A stretch of 38,405 bases of DNA, from assembly GCA_964536085.1 (NCBI GenBank), contig CAZHWR010000014.1, forward strand, positions 1 through 38,405, read 5' to 3'. Both the position numbers and the translations under genes were made by a program. Of the stretch, positions 23,780-32,143 are shown in pieces. Position 1 is the first letter of the stretch; each line of letters opens with the position of its first letter. Origin of the DNA: CAZHWR01 sp964536085 (lineage in GTDB: Bacteria; Bacillota; Clostridia; Oscillospirales; Ruminococcaceae). The notes beneath the pieces are model-generated. The model made no database searches. It was not told where the DNA came from and saw nothing but the letters and a program-made list of their open reading frames with translations.

Positions 23780-23808
23780 ATTATACCCCAACGGATTAAA
23801 AAAGTAAA
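23780..23808 (-). promoter_or_regulatory. Promoter of the GT4/GNAT operon
   Basis: On the minus strand TTTACT (23808-23803), a 17-nt spacer and TATAAT (23785-23780). It is back to back with the hprK promoter, the two -35 boxes being about 20 bp apart. The leader has a small TGCGG/CCGCA hairpin just before the ribosome site. Confidence 0.65.
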
Positions 23809-23827
23809 TAAAATAATCGGATATCTG

Positions 23828-23856
23828 TTGAACGGGGATAAATAATAGTGTATAAT
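23828..23856 (+). promoter_or_regulatory. Promoter of the hprK operon
   Basis: TTGAAC (23828-23833), a 17-nt spacer and TATAAT (23851-23856), with a predicted start near 23863. This rules out an in-frame GTG at 23848 as the hprK start, because that codon lies upstream of the transcript start. Confidence 0.85.
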
Positions 23857-23910
23857 TTATATATAAATCTGAAAACAGCGCATTGTGCGAATGAAAGGAT
23901 TGACGAGGCT

Positions 23911-24873
23911 ATGGCGGAAAAGTACAGCATCAGTTTAAAAAGGCTTGTTGATGAATTCAATTTAAAGCCGCTGTATCTCCCCGAGGAAAATGATGATATA
24001 CTGATTTCTACCACCGAGGTAAACCGACCGGGTCTTCATCTTGCGGGCTTTTACACATACTTTGAGCCGATGAGAATACAAATACTCGGGAATATGGAAA
24101 TGGCGTTTTTGAACTCTTTGGACGAGCTTCAGCGCGCAAGAACTATCGACAATCTGTTCGCGCAGAAAATCCCGTGCGTCATTATAACCAGAGGGCTTGA
24201 GCCTTTTCCTGAAATGCTCAAGTCCGCGAAGGAGCACGCTATCCCGCTTTTGTCAACTCCCGATTCAACATCGGCTTTTATGTCTAACGTCATTTCGTTT
24301 TTGAGCACCGAGCTTGCTCCGAGAATAACGCGGCACGGCGTATTGATAGAGGTTTACGGCGAGGGAATGCTGATACTCGGTGAAAGCGGAGTGGGAAAGA
24401 GTGAAACGGCTATCGAACTTGTCAAAAGAGGTCACAGGCTTATCGCGGACGACGCGGTGGAGATCAGAAGGGTTTCGGGCAAAACGCTGGTCGGCTCGTC
24501 GCCCGAAAATATCCGTCACTTTGTAGAACTCAGAGGAATAGGTATTATTAACGCCCGCCGCTTGTTTGGTATAGGCGCTGTAAAGGTTACCGAAAAAATA
24601 GACATGATTATAAAATTAGAGCTCTGGGATCCGCAAAAGATCTACGACCGCATGGGCATTGAAAATGAGACCACTGATATTTTGGGACTTAAAGTACCGT
24701 CCGTCACTATACCCGTTAAGCCCGGCAGAAATCTCGCGATAATATTAGAGGTCGCCGCGATGAACAACCGTCAGAAAAAGATGGGATACAACGCAGCAAA
24801 AGAACTGCTTGAAAGGCTGGGAATGGGAAGCGATTTCCCGGTCAAGGAAAAAACCAATTGGGATTTGTATTAA
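23911..24873 (+). CDS. hprK: HPr kinase/phosphorylase
   Basis: A 320-residue bifunctional enzyme that phosphorylates HPr on Ser46 and reverses this with phosphate, the central switch of carbon catabolite repression in Firmicutes. The N-terminal domain is complete. The C-terminal kinase domain has Walker A GESGVGKSETAIEL at about residues 157-170, then LIADDAVEIRR, the HprK signature ELRGIGIINARRLFG, and the C-terminal K-loop region KPGRNLAIILE. The ATG at 23911 gives the standard start (AEKYSISLKRL) and lies after the promoter. It heads an operon of a PHP phosphatase, murB and rapZ. Confidence 0.96.
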   Translation: MAEKYSISLKRLVDEFNLKPLYLPEENDDILISTTEVNRPGLHLAGFYTYFEPMRIQILGNMEMAFLNSLDELQRARTIDNLFAQKIPCVIITRGLEPFPEMLKSAKEHAIPLLSTPDSTSAFMSNVISFLSTELAPRITRHGVLIEVYGEGMLILGESGVGKSETAIELVKRGHRLIADDAVEIRRVSGKTLVGSSPENIRHFVELRGIGIINARRLFGIGAVKVTEKIDMIIKLELWDPQKIYDRMGIENETTDILGLKVPSVTIPVKPGRNLAIILEVAAMNNRQKKMGYNAAKELLERLGMGSDFPVKEKTNWDLY

Positions 24874-24886
24874 GGATGGGATCGAT

Positions 24887-25615
24887 TTGAAAATAGCTGC
24901 GGATACTCACTGCCACACAATAGCGTCGACGCACGCTTACAGCACGGTTTTGGAAAATGTTTCGGCAGCAAAGAAAAAAGGGCTCAAGGCGGTTGCGATA
25001 ACCGACCACGCGCCCGCTATGCCGGACGCTCCTCACGTTTGGCATTTTGAAAATCTAACTACTATTCCTCACAAGCTCGACGGCGTTGCCGTTTTGCGCG
25101 GAGCGGAGGTCAATATCTGCGATTACGACGGGGGCTTAGATTTGAGCGACGCTATGCTGAAATCGCTTGATTGGGTGGTCGCTAGCCTGCATGCTCCTGT
25201 TTGCCCGCCGTCCACGGAGGAAAATGTCACTCGCGCATATTTGAAAATCGCGGAGAATCCGTTTATCGACGTTATCGGCCATTCGGGGCAGGAAAAGTTT
25301 AAATACGACTATGAAAAGGTGATACCGTATTTTAAAGAATGCGGCAAGTTGGTCGAGTTTAACGAGGGCAGCACCAAAGTCAGGCGCGATTCGTTTAAAA
25401 ACTGTGTTAATATAGCAAAGCTTTGCAAAAAATACTCTGTTCCCGTAGTCGTAAATTCAGACGCTCATTTTGCATCGTCTATCGGGGAGTTTTCCAAAAC
25501 GCTTGCGATGCTCGAAGATATCGATTTTCCCGAAGAACTCATTGTAAACGCTGATATTCAACGGCTTTATTCGCATATTTTCAATAAACGTGGAATAGAT
25601 TTTAACAGTATATAA
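24887..25615 (+). CDS. PHP-domain phosphatase (YcdX-like)
   Basis: A 242-residue metal-dependent phosphoesterase of the PHP superfamily, YcdX type with a trinuclear metal site. Metal ligands appear in order in AADTHCHTIAS, AITDHAPAMPDAPH, GAEVNICDYDG, VVASLHAP, DVIGHSGQ, FNEGST and VNSDAHF. The natural substrate is not known. The start is a TTG at 24887, set by AAGGATGGG and by homology of the first beta-strand; the gene begins 13 nt after hprK. It occupies a conserved place between hprK and murB in many Clostridia. Confidence 0.92.
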   Translation: MKIAADTHCHTIASTHAYSTVLENVSAAKKKGLKAVAITDHAPAMPDAPHVWHFENLTTIPHKLDGVAVLRGAEVNICDYDGGLDLSDAMLKSLDWVVASLHAPVCPPSTEENVTRAYLKIAENPFIDVIGHSGQEKFKYDYEKVIPYFKECGKLVEFNEGSTKVRRDSFKNCVNIAKLCKKYSVPVVVNSDAHFASSIGEFSKTLAMLEDIDFPEELIVNADIQRLYSHIFNKRGIDFNSI

Positions 25616-25630
25616 AGGATAATTAATCAA

Positions 25631-26536
25631 ATGATAGATGTTTGTAAGCTAAAGCGTTTGCTGGACGGTATTGACTGCGAATACAGGGAAAACTATCCGC
25701 TCAGCGAGTACACTACCTTTAAAATCGGCGGACGTTGCCCGATAGTTATTCTGCCGGACTGTGCCGGGCAGATTGCAAAAATTATTTCGTTTTGCACTCA
25801 AAACGAAACGCGGTATTATATTTTCGGAAAGGGCTCAAATCTTTTGGTAAACGACGACGGGCTGGACGCTGCGGTAATAGTCCTGCGGGAAAATTTCGCA
25901 GGCGCCGAGCTTGTTTCACGGAATACTATCCGCTGCTTTGCGGGTACATCGCTTGCGTCGCTCTGCAAATTTGCGCGCGACAATTCGCTTACCGGGCTTG
26001 AATTTGCGTATGGCATTCCCGGAACGGCAGGGGGAGCCGTGTTTATGAATGCGGGAGCATACGGCGGTGAGATCAGCGATGTTTTTGTTCGGTGCGAGGC
26101 GGTGACTAAATCCGGTGAGCTCGTAGTCATAGATAAGAATCAGGCGGATTTTTCATATCGCCACAGTGTGTTTGAAAGCGGCGAATACTGTATTATTTCC
26201 GCTGAATTTAAATTACAAAAAGGCGACCAAGAGAATATCACTGCCCGAATGAACGAGCTTATGGAAAAAAGAAAGTCCAAACAGCCGCTTGAATATCCCA
26301 GCGCCGGAAGCACCTTTAAGCGTCCCGAAGGATATTATGCGGCGGCGCTTATTGAACAGTGCGGGCTTAAGGGAAAAACTGTCGGCGGGGCGCAGGTCAG
26401 CGTTAAGCACAGCGGATTTATTATAAATAAAGATTCTGCGACGGCAAAAGACGTTATCGGGCTTATAGACGTTGTTAAAGCAAGGGTATTTGAAAAAACA
26501 GGCTGCAAGCTTGAATGCGAGGTCAGGCTGTTGTGA
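25631..26536 (+). CDS. murB: UDP-N-acetylmuramate dehydrogenase (UDP-N-acetylenolpyruvoylglucosamine reductase)
   Basis: A 301-residue FAD enzyme that reduces UDP-GlcNAc-enolpyruvate to UDP-MurNAc with NADPH, a cytoplasmic step of peptidoglycan synthesis. Seen are YTTFKIGGRCP, FGKGSNLLVND, the FAD-binding block GIPGTAGGAVFMNAGAYGGE near residues 128-147, the FSYRHSVFES segment, and SAGSTFKRPEG with the catalytic serine near 220. The C-terminal Glu is in LECEVRLL. The shorter form without the E. coli-type extra loop is a type II MurB. Ribosome site AAAGGA. Confidence 0.96.
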   Translation: MIDVCKLKRLLDGIDCEYRENYPLSEYTTFKIGGRCPIVILPDCAGQIAKIISFCTQNETRYYIFGKGSNLLVNDDGLDAAVIVLRENFAGAELVSRNTIRCFAGTSLASLCKFARDNSLTGLEFAYGIPGTAGGAVFMNAGAYGGEISDVFVRCEAVTKSGELVVIDKNQADFSYRHSVFESGEYCIISAEFKLQKGDQENITARMNELMEKRKSKQPLEYPSAGSTFKRPEGYYAAALIEQCGLKGKTVGGAQVSVKHSGFIINKDSATAKDVIGLIDVVKARVFEKTGCKLECEVRLL

Positions 26537-26593
26537 AGGCGGCGTGTTTGCAAGGCGCCTTTTGCTTTATAAGATGAAAGGAATGGCAATATA

Positions 26594-27454
26594 ATGGAGT
26601 TTATTATTATAACGGGTCTTTCCGGATCGGGCAAGTCAGGCGCGGTCAACGCATTGGAGGATATCGGATTTTACTGCGTAGACAATATGCCGGCCGAGCT
26701 TATACCAAGATTTGCGGAGGTATGCGCACAGGCGGGAGGAGCGATAGAACGCGTTGCCATAGTAACCGACACACGCGGAGGAAATTTGTTTTACGGTCTT
26801 TTCGACGCTTTGGACAGCCTTAAATCCATGGGACTTGACTACAAGGTCGTGTTTTTAGACGCGTCCGATCAGGTTTTGATGAAGCGGTATAAAGAAACAA
26901 GAAGAAAGCATCCGCTCATCAATAAAACCAATGGTTCGCTTCGCGCGGCTATTGAAGCTGAAAGGCAGATGCTGAGCAATGCAAAAACGCGGGCGGATTA
27001 TATTATTGACAGTTCTTATTTGACGTCGGCGCAGCTTAAAGAAAAGATAAACAAAACGTTTATGGATAAAATTGAAAACGGAATTTTGATAAGCTGTATG
27101 TCGTTTGGCACGAAATACGGTCCTGCGCTTGAGGCGGACCTGGTGTTTGATGTGCGCTGTCTGCCCAATCCGTTTTATGTGGACGGGCTTAAAGAAAAGA
27201 CCGGGCTTGATCCTGAAGTTCAGGATTATGTTATGAGCAGTGAAAGCAGCCGTACTTTACTTAAAAAAATCGAAGATATGGTCGATTTTTTGCTGCCGCT
27301 TTATATTGCCGAGGGTAAAAGCCAGCTTGTCATTTCGTTTGGCTGTACGGGAGGAAAACACAGAAGCGTTACGTTTGCAGAGCGTATGTATAAGCACTTG
27401 TGCGAAAACTATAACAGCATAACGGTCAGCCACAGGGATATAAATAAAAAATAA
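26594..27454 (+). CDS. rapZ: RNase adapter / nucleotide-binding protein RapZ (YvcJ)
   Basis: A 286-residue P-loop protein. Walker A is GLSGSGKS (residues 8-15), followed by the family-specific DIGFYCVDNMPAELIPRF, RKHPL, and the C-terminal SFGCTGGKHRSV with the RNA-binding-type domain. In enterobacteria RapZ controls glucosamine-6-phosphate synthase through small RNAs; in Firmicutes the homologue YvcJ has GTPase activity and its role is less clear. It follows murB by 57 nt and would normally be followed by yvcK and whiA; here yvcK is missing. Confidence 0.95.
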   Translation: MEFIIITGLSGSGKSGAVNALEDIGFYCVDNMPAELIPRFAEVCAQAGGAIERVAIVTDTRGGNLFYGLFDALDSLKSMGLDYKVVFLDASDQVLMKRYKETRRKHPLINKTNGSLRAAIEAERQMLSNAKTRADYIIDSSYLTSAQLKEKINKTFMDKIENGILISCMSFGTKYGPALEADLVFDVRCLPNPFYVDGLKEKTGLDPEVQDYVMSSESSRTLLKKIEDMVDFLLPLYIAEGKSQLVISFGCTGGKHRSVTFAERMYKHLCENYNSITVSHRDINKK

Positions 27455-27486
27455 GGGCGGCGTTGAGGTTTATTTTGAATATGCAG

Positions 27487-27516
27487 AATAAAAGCGGATT
27501 TCAGGCTTTTATTTCT
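27487..27516 (+). terminator. Weak terminator-like hairpin after rapZ
   Basis: AATAAAAGC and GCTTTTATT form a 9-bp AT-rich stem with a 9-nt loop and a short T tract. It may only reduce read-through. Confidence 0.4.
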
Positions 27517-27538
27517 ATCAGGGTAAAGCAACTGCATT

Positions 27539-27570
27539 TGATATAATTGCGGCAAATTGCACTTTGCCGC
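27539..27570 (+). promoter_or_regulatory. Extended -10 promoter and start-site hairpin upstream of whiA
   Basis: TGATATAAT (27539-27547) is a perfect extended -10 box; no good -35 box is seen. Directly after it an 8-bp inverted repeat (GCGGCAAA at 27549-27556, TTTGCCGC at 27563-27570) spans the expected start site. It may be an operator or a 5'-end stabilising stem. Confidence 0.5.
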
Positions 27571-27590
27571 GTATAAACAGGATTTGATTT

Positions 27591-28517
27591 ATGGAACAGA
27601 CGGCTTCGTTTTCAAAAAATCTTAAAATCGAACTATCACAACTCCCGTATGACTGCCCGGACTGTATGTCCGCGCAGGTCTACGGGCTTTTATTGTTTGG
27701 CAATAGTCTCGGGGAAAAAACCGTTACGTTCACGACCGAGCACAAGGCGGTGGCGGATAGGTTTGTCTGCGACGTTATCGACATCACTTCCGCTATCGTT
27801 ACGCTGAAATATATCGGCAGCAGGTATCACAGGGGAGGAAAGCTGTATATCGCGTCAGTTGAGGACGAGCTTGACAGCGAGCTGATAAACAGCCGTTTTG
27901 AAAATACCTGCGATTTTTCAAAGGCGGCGTTTTTACAAAACGACTGCTGTAAATCGGCGTTTTTGCGCGGAGTATTTATGGCGTGCGGCAGTGTGATAGA
28001 CCCTAACAAGGAGTATCATCTTGAATTTGTCGTTCATTCAAGACTGCTTGCCGAGTCTCTTGCCGATTTTATACGTGCGCTGGGTATACCGATAAAGCTC
28101 ACTGTCAGAAAGGGTATCAGCGTGCTTTATTTAAAAGAGAGCGAAAATATCGAGGATATGATAACGCTGATGGGCGGTGTGCGGTCGTCGCTTGAAATAA
28201 TGAATGTAAAAATCGTTAAGGACGTAAGAAATAAAATCAACAGGGTCACCAATTGTGAAACCGCGAATATAGGGAAAACTGTCGCCGCAGCGGCAGAGCA
28301 GATAGAGGATATATCCTATATCAAACAGCGGAAAGGGCTTGGATTTTTGCCTGACGATTTGCGCGAGATCGCCGAGCTTCGGCTTGAAAATCCTGAAATG
28401 TCCCTTAAAGAGATGAGCGAGTCGCTCGGACATTCGATAAGCCGAAGCGGCATAAACCATCGGCTCAAAAGGATTCAGGCGGCGGCGGACGAGCTTCGGA
28501 GGTCGGAAAAAGCGTAA
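27591..28517 (+). CDS. whiA: DNA-binding protein WhiA
   Basis: A 308-residue regulator with a LAGLIDADG-homing-endonuclease-like N-terminal fold and a C-terminal helix-turn-helix. Diagnostic pieces are SFSKNLKIELSQL at the start, CCKSAFLRGVFMACGSVIDP near residue 128, NRVTNCETANIGKT near 218, and ELRLENPEMSLKEMSESLGH with SRSGINHRLKRI at the end. WhiA controls sporulation and division genes in actinobacteria and influences chromosome segregation and division in Bacillus. It has its own promoter here. It is followed 21 nt later by dnaE. Confidence 0.95.
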   Translation: MEQTASFSKNLKIELSQLPYDCPDCMSAQVYGLLLFGNSLGEKTVTFTTEHKAVADRFVCDVIDITSAIVTLKYIGSRYHRGGKLYIASVEDELDSELINSRFENTCDFSKAAFLQNDCCKSAFLRGVFMACGSVIDPNKEYHLEFVVHSRLLAESLADFIRALGIPIKLTVRKGISVLYLKESENIEDMITLMGGVRSSLEIMNVKIVKDVRNKINRVTNCETANIGKTVAAAAEQIEDISYIKQRKGLGFLPDDLREIAELRLENPEMSLKEMSESLGHSISRSGINHRLKRIQAAADELRRSEKA

Positions 28518-28538
28518 AGGCAAAGGACGGTGAAATTT

Positions 28539-31500
28539 ATGGGTGAGTTTGTGCATTTGCATGTTCATTCGGAATACAGTTTGCTCGACGGCGCATGCCG
28601 TATATCCGAGCTTCCGAAAAGGGCGAAGGAACTAGGGCAGAAAGCAATTGCGATAACCGATCACGGCAATATGTACGGTGTTATCGAATTTTACAAAGCG
28701 TGTATGGAGCAGGGAGTAAAGCCGATAATCGGCTGCGAGGTATACGTCGCTCCGAGAACGCGGTTTGATAAGGTGCATAAGCTGGATAATTCGCCGTATC
28801 ATCTGATACTTTTGTGCAAAAACGAGACGGGTTATCAAAATCTTATAAAGCTTGTTTCCGCAGCGTATACCGAAGGATTTTACAACAAGCCCCGAATCGA
28901 CCACGATATTTTAAAGGAGTATCACGAGGGATTGATTTGCCTTTCGGCATGCTTGGCGGGGGAGCTTCCCAGAATGCTTCTGGCTGAGGATTACGAAAAA
29001 GCAAAGGAAACCGCGCTGTTTTACAAAGAGCTTTTCGGAGCGGAAAATTATTTTATAGAGATTCAAAACCATTCTATTGCGGATCAAATCAAGGTGCTAC
29101 CGCGGCTTGTTAAGCTCGCGCGGGAGATCGGAGTAGGGCTGTGCGCTACCAACGACGCGCATTATTTAAAAAAAGAGGACAGCGAGACTCAAAAGGTTTT
29201 GATCGCCATACAAACAAACTCCGCAGTGGGGGAAAGCCCGCTTGAATTTCCCACCGACGAGTTCTATTTAAAATCATATGATGAAATGAACGCGCTGTTT
29301 TCCGCTTATGAGGGCGCGGTGGAAAACACCGTTAAAATTGCCGACAGATGTAATCTTGACTTTGAATTTGGGGTTACAAAGCTCCCGAAGTTCACCGCGC
29401 CCGACGGTAGAGACAACACAGAGTATTTCATTGACATGTGCCGCAGGGGGCTTATAAAAAGATACGGTGAAAATCCCGATAAATCTTTGACCGAACGGCT
29501 GGATTACGAGCTTTCGGTTATAATAAAGATGGGATATGTCAACTACTATCTTATAGTATTTGATTTTATAGATTTTGCAAAGAAAAACGATATTCCCGTG
29601 GGTCCTGGGCGCGGTTCGGGAGCGGGCAGCCTTGCGGCGTACTGCATGGGTATAACGGATATCGACCCAATCAAATACAACCTGCTGTTCGAGCGTTTTT
29701 TAAATCCCGAAAGGGTGACGATGCCCGATTTCGACGTTGACTTTTGCACACAGCGGCGTCAGGAGGTCATCGAGTACGTTGTGCAGAAGTACGGCGGAGA
29801 CCACGTCGCGCAGATTATAACCTTCGGCACATTTGCAGCTCGCGGCGCCATACGTGACGTCGGGCGGGTGTTCGGCATGCCGTACGGCGACGTTGACCGC
29901 GTGGCAAAGGCGGTGCCGATGTCTTTGCACATAACAATCGACCGCGCGCTTAAAGAATCAAACGAGCTGCGCGAGTTTTACGAAAATTCAGAGCAGATCA
30001 AAAAGCTTATCGACACTGCAAGAAAGCTTGAGGGAATGCCGCGCAACGCTTCAACTCATGCCGCGGCTGTTGTTATAACGCGGGACAGGGTGTTTGACTA
30101 CGTCCCCGTGCAAAAAAGTGAGGACACTATCGTCACGGTGACGCAGTACCCGATGACTAACATCGAAGAGCTTGGGCTTTTAAAAATGGACTTTTTGGGG
30201 TTGAGAAACCTCACCGTTATCAAAGACGCTGAGAATCAGATAAAAAAAACAAATCCTGATTTTTCCATATCGAACATTGATTTTTCGGATAAAAAAACCT
30301 ATGAAATGCTCTCGTCAGGGCAGTCGCAGGCGGTTTTCCAGCTTGAGTCGTCCGGCATGAAGCAGGTGCTCGCGCAGTTGAAGCCGAACAGCCTTGAGGA
30401 TATTATAGCGGTCATTTCACTTTACCGCCCGGGACCGATGGATTCGATTCCGAGCTATATTAAAAACCGTCACAATCCCGACAGAATCAAATACAAGCAT
30501 CCGCTTTTAAAGCCGATTCTTGAAGTCACCTACGGATGTATTGTCTATCAGGAGCAGGTAATGCAGATCTGCCGCGAGCTTGCGGGGTATTCATATGGGC
30601 GCGCCGACCTTGTTCGCCGTGCGATGAGTAAGAAAAAGCATGACGTTATGGAAAAAGAGCGGCAGATTTTCATTCACGGAAAAGCTCAGGACGAATCGGG
30701 TCCCGCGGTGGCAGGGGCTGTCGCAAACGGTGTGGACGAACGCACGGCTAATGATATCTTTGATGAGATGTCGTCGTTCGCTTCATATGCGTTTAACAAA
30801 TCTCACGCGGCGGCGTATGCGCATGTTGCGTTTCAGACGGCGTATTTGAAGTGCCACTATAAAACCGAATACATGTGCGCGTGGCTCACGAGCATTATGG
30901 ACAGCACCGACAAGGTCATCGGTAACATCGAGGAGTGTAAAAAGCTGGGCATTTCAGTTTTGCCTCCGAGAATAAATCAAAGCTATTCGGGCTTTACCGC
31001 CGAAAACGGCAATATACGCTTCGGACTGCTCGCCGTTAAAAACATCGGGCGTGGATTTGTTGAAAGAGTAGTAAGCGAACGCGAAAAAAACGGTAATTTT
31101 ACAGGTCTATACAATTTTTGTGAAAGGATGAACGGAAAGGATTTGAATCGCCGCACGGCTGAAAATCTTATCAAATGCGGCGCTTTTGACGAGTTTGACC
31201 TGAACAGGCGGCAGATGCTTGGAATATACGAAAGCATGATTGAAAATATCGACGCGCAGGTGAGAAGAAATGTCAGCGGTCAGCTTAATTTGTTCGGCTC
31301 TGCCGAGCAAAGCAGTTCGTATAATCCCGATCCGATGGACGAATACCCGCAAAGTCAGCTTCTGGCAATGGAAAAGGAAACGACGGGGCTTTATCTTTCG
31401 GGGCATCCGCTTAGCGAGTATCGGGAGATTATTAAAAGCTTCGGTCTGCGTCAGATATATGATATCAATTCGTCTGTTGAAGATTCGGCGTCTACGCTTG

Positions 31501-32030
31501 ATGACGGTTCAAGGGTCACGCTGCTCGCTTCTGTGCAAACAAAAAAGCTGCTTCAAACCAAAAGCGGGAAAACAATGGCGTTTATAACCGTCGAGGACGT
31601 CACGGGTACAATCGAAGTCGTTGTTTTTCAGAATGTTTACGAACGCGCGTCGGGTATTATCGACCCGGGAAGCGTTATTGTTATCGAGGGGCAGATATCG
31701 CTTAAAGAAAACGAAGCCGCAAAGATAATCTGCGACAGGATAATTCCCGTTTCCGATTTTATTTCAAAACATTCCGCGGATAAAAAACAGCAACTCCCGA
31801 CGGGAAAAATTCTGTATATAAAATTTTCCGGTGTCGACGACGATAAAATCAAGCCTGTTATGGACAGTATAAAAGCGTATCCGGGAAACGATGACGTCAG
31901 GTTCTTCTTTCAGTCTCAGAATCGTCTTACTGCTCCTGCGCAATGCAGGACAACAAAGATTTCATACGAGCTTTTGGATTCTTTACACAAAATTATGGAT
32001 AAGAAAAATGTTATTGTAAAGAACAAATAA
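28539..32030 (+). CDS. dnaE: DNA polymerase III subunit alpha
   Basis: A 1163-residue replicative polymerase of the DnaE1 type. It contains the N-terminal PHP domain (HLHVHSEYSLLDGA), palm motifs GPGRGSGAGSLAAYC near residue 351 and MPDFDVDFC near 395 (catalytic aspartates), LLKMDFLGLRN with the third aspartate, and the fingers region YRPGPMDSIP and YQEQVMQICRELAGYSYG. A tandem HhH region (ADLVRRAMSKKK, FNKSHAAAYA) follows, then an OB fold near residues 990-1070 (VTLLASVQTKK, MAFITVEDVTGTIEVVVF). No exonuclease domain is inserted, so it is not PolC. The ATG at 28539 has AAAGGA at 11 nt; an in-frame GTG at 28530 is too close to it. Confidence 0.97.
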   Translation: MGEFVHLHVHSEYSLLDGACRISELPKRAKELGQKAIAITDHGNMYGVIEFYKACMEQGVKPIIGCEVYVAPRTRFDKVHKLDNSPYHLILLCKNETGYQNLIKLVSAAYTEGFYNKPRIDHDILKEYHEGLICLSACLAGELPRMLLAEDYEKAKETALFYKELFGAENYFIEIQNHSIADQIKVLPRLVKLAREIGVGLCATNDAHYLKKEDSETQKVLIAIQTNSAVGESPLEFPTDEFYLKSYDEMNALFSAYEGAVENTVKIADRCNLDFEFGVTKLPKFTAPDGRDNTEYFIDMCRRGLIKRYGENPDKSLTERLDYELSVIIKMGYVNYYLIVFDFIDFAKKNDIPVGPGRGSGAGSLAAYCMGITDIDPIKYNLLFERFLNPERVTMPDFDVDFCTQRRQEVIEYVVQKYGGDHVAQIITFGTFAARGAIRDVGRVFGMPYGDVDRVAKAVPMSLHITIDRALKESNELREFYENSEQIKKLIDTARKLEGMPRNASTHAAAVVITRDRVFDYVPVQKSEDTIVTVTQYPMTNIEELGLLKMDFLGLRNLTVIKDAENQIKKTNPDFSISNIDFSDKKTYEMLSSGQSQAVFQLESSGMKQVLAQLKPNSLEDIIAVISLYRPGPMDSIPSYIKNRHNPDRIKYKHPLLKPILEVTYGCIVYQEQVMQICRELAGYSYGRADLVRRAMSKKKHDVMEKERQIFIHGKAQDESGPAVAGAVANGVDERTANDIFDEMSSFASYAFNKSHAAAYAHVAFQTAYLKCHYKTEYMCAWLTSIMDSTDKVIGNIEECKKLGISVLPPRINQSYSGFTAENGNIRFGLLAVKNIGRGFVERVVSEREKNGNFTGLYNFCERMNGKDLNRRTAENLIKCGAFDEFDLNRRQMLGIYESMIENIDAQVRRNVSGQLNLFGSAEQSSSYNPDPMDEYPQSQLLAMEKETTGLYLSGHPLSEYREIIKSFGLRQIYDINSSVEDSASTLDDGSRVTLLASVQTKKLLQTKSGKTMAFITVEDVTGTIEVVVFQNVYERASGIIDPGSVIVIEGQISLKENEAAKIICDRIIPVSDFISKHSADKKQQLPTGKILYIKFSGVDDDKIKPVMDSIKAYPGNDDVRFFFQSQNRLTAPAQCRTTKISYELLDSLHKIMDKKNVIVKNK

Positions 32031-32048
32031 AAAACGGCCTTTTTTGTA

Positions 32049-32076
32049 TTGACATGGGAATTATTTGTAGTAAAAT
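32049..32076 (+). promoter_or_regulatory. Promoter of pfkA
   Basis: TTGACA (32049-32054), a 16-nt spacer and TAAAAT (32071-32076); AT-rich leader of about 60 nt. Confidence 0.75.
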
Positions 32077-32143
32077 ATATAATAAGCGTTAAAATAATAA
32101 TTAAAAATCACTATTTTTTATCTCAGATTCGGAGGAATTAGCA

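Noticed and set aside
23848..23910. GTG at 23848 as the hprK start (longer N-terminus)
   Set aside because: The codon lies just before the -10 box TATAAT of the promoter, upstream of the predicted transcript start; the ATG at 23911 gives the normal HprK N-terminus.
24809..24886. Longer PHP-phosphatase start overlapping the end of hprK
   Set aside because: The extra residues are an out-of-frame reading of the hprK end; the TTG at 24887 has a good ribosome site and starts at the first strand of the fold.
32025..32048. Intrinsic terminator between dnaE and pfkA
   Set aside because: The A-run, CGGCC and T-run cannot form a stable stem with a proper loop; too weak to call.
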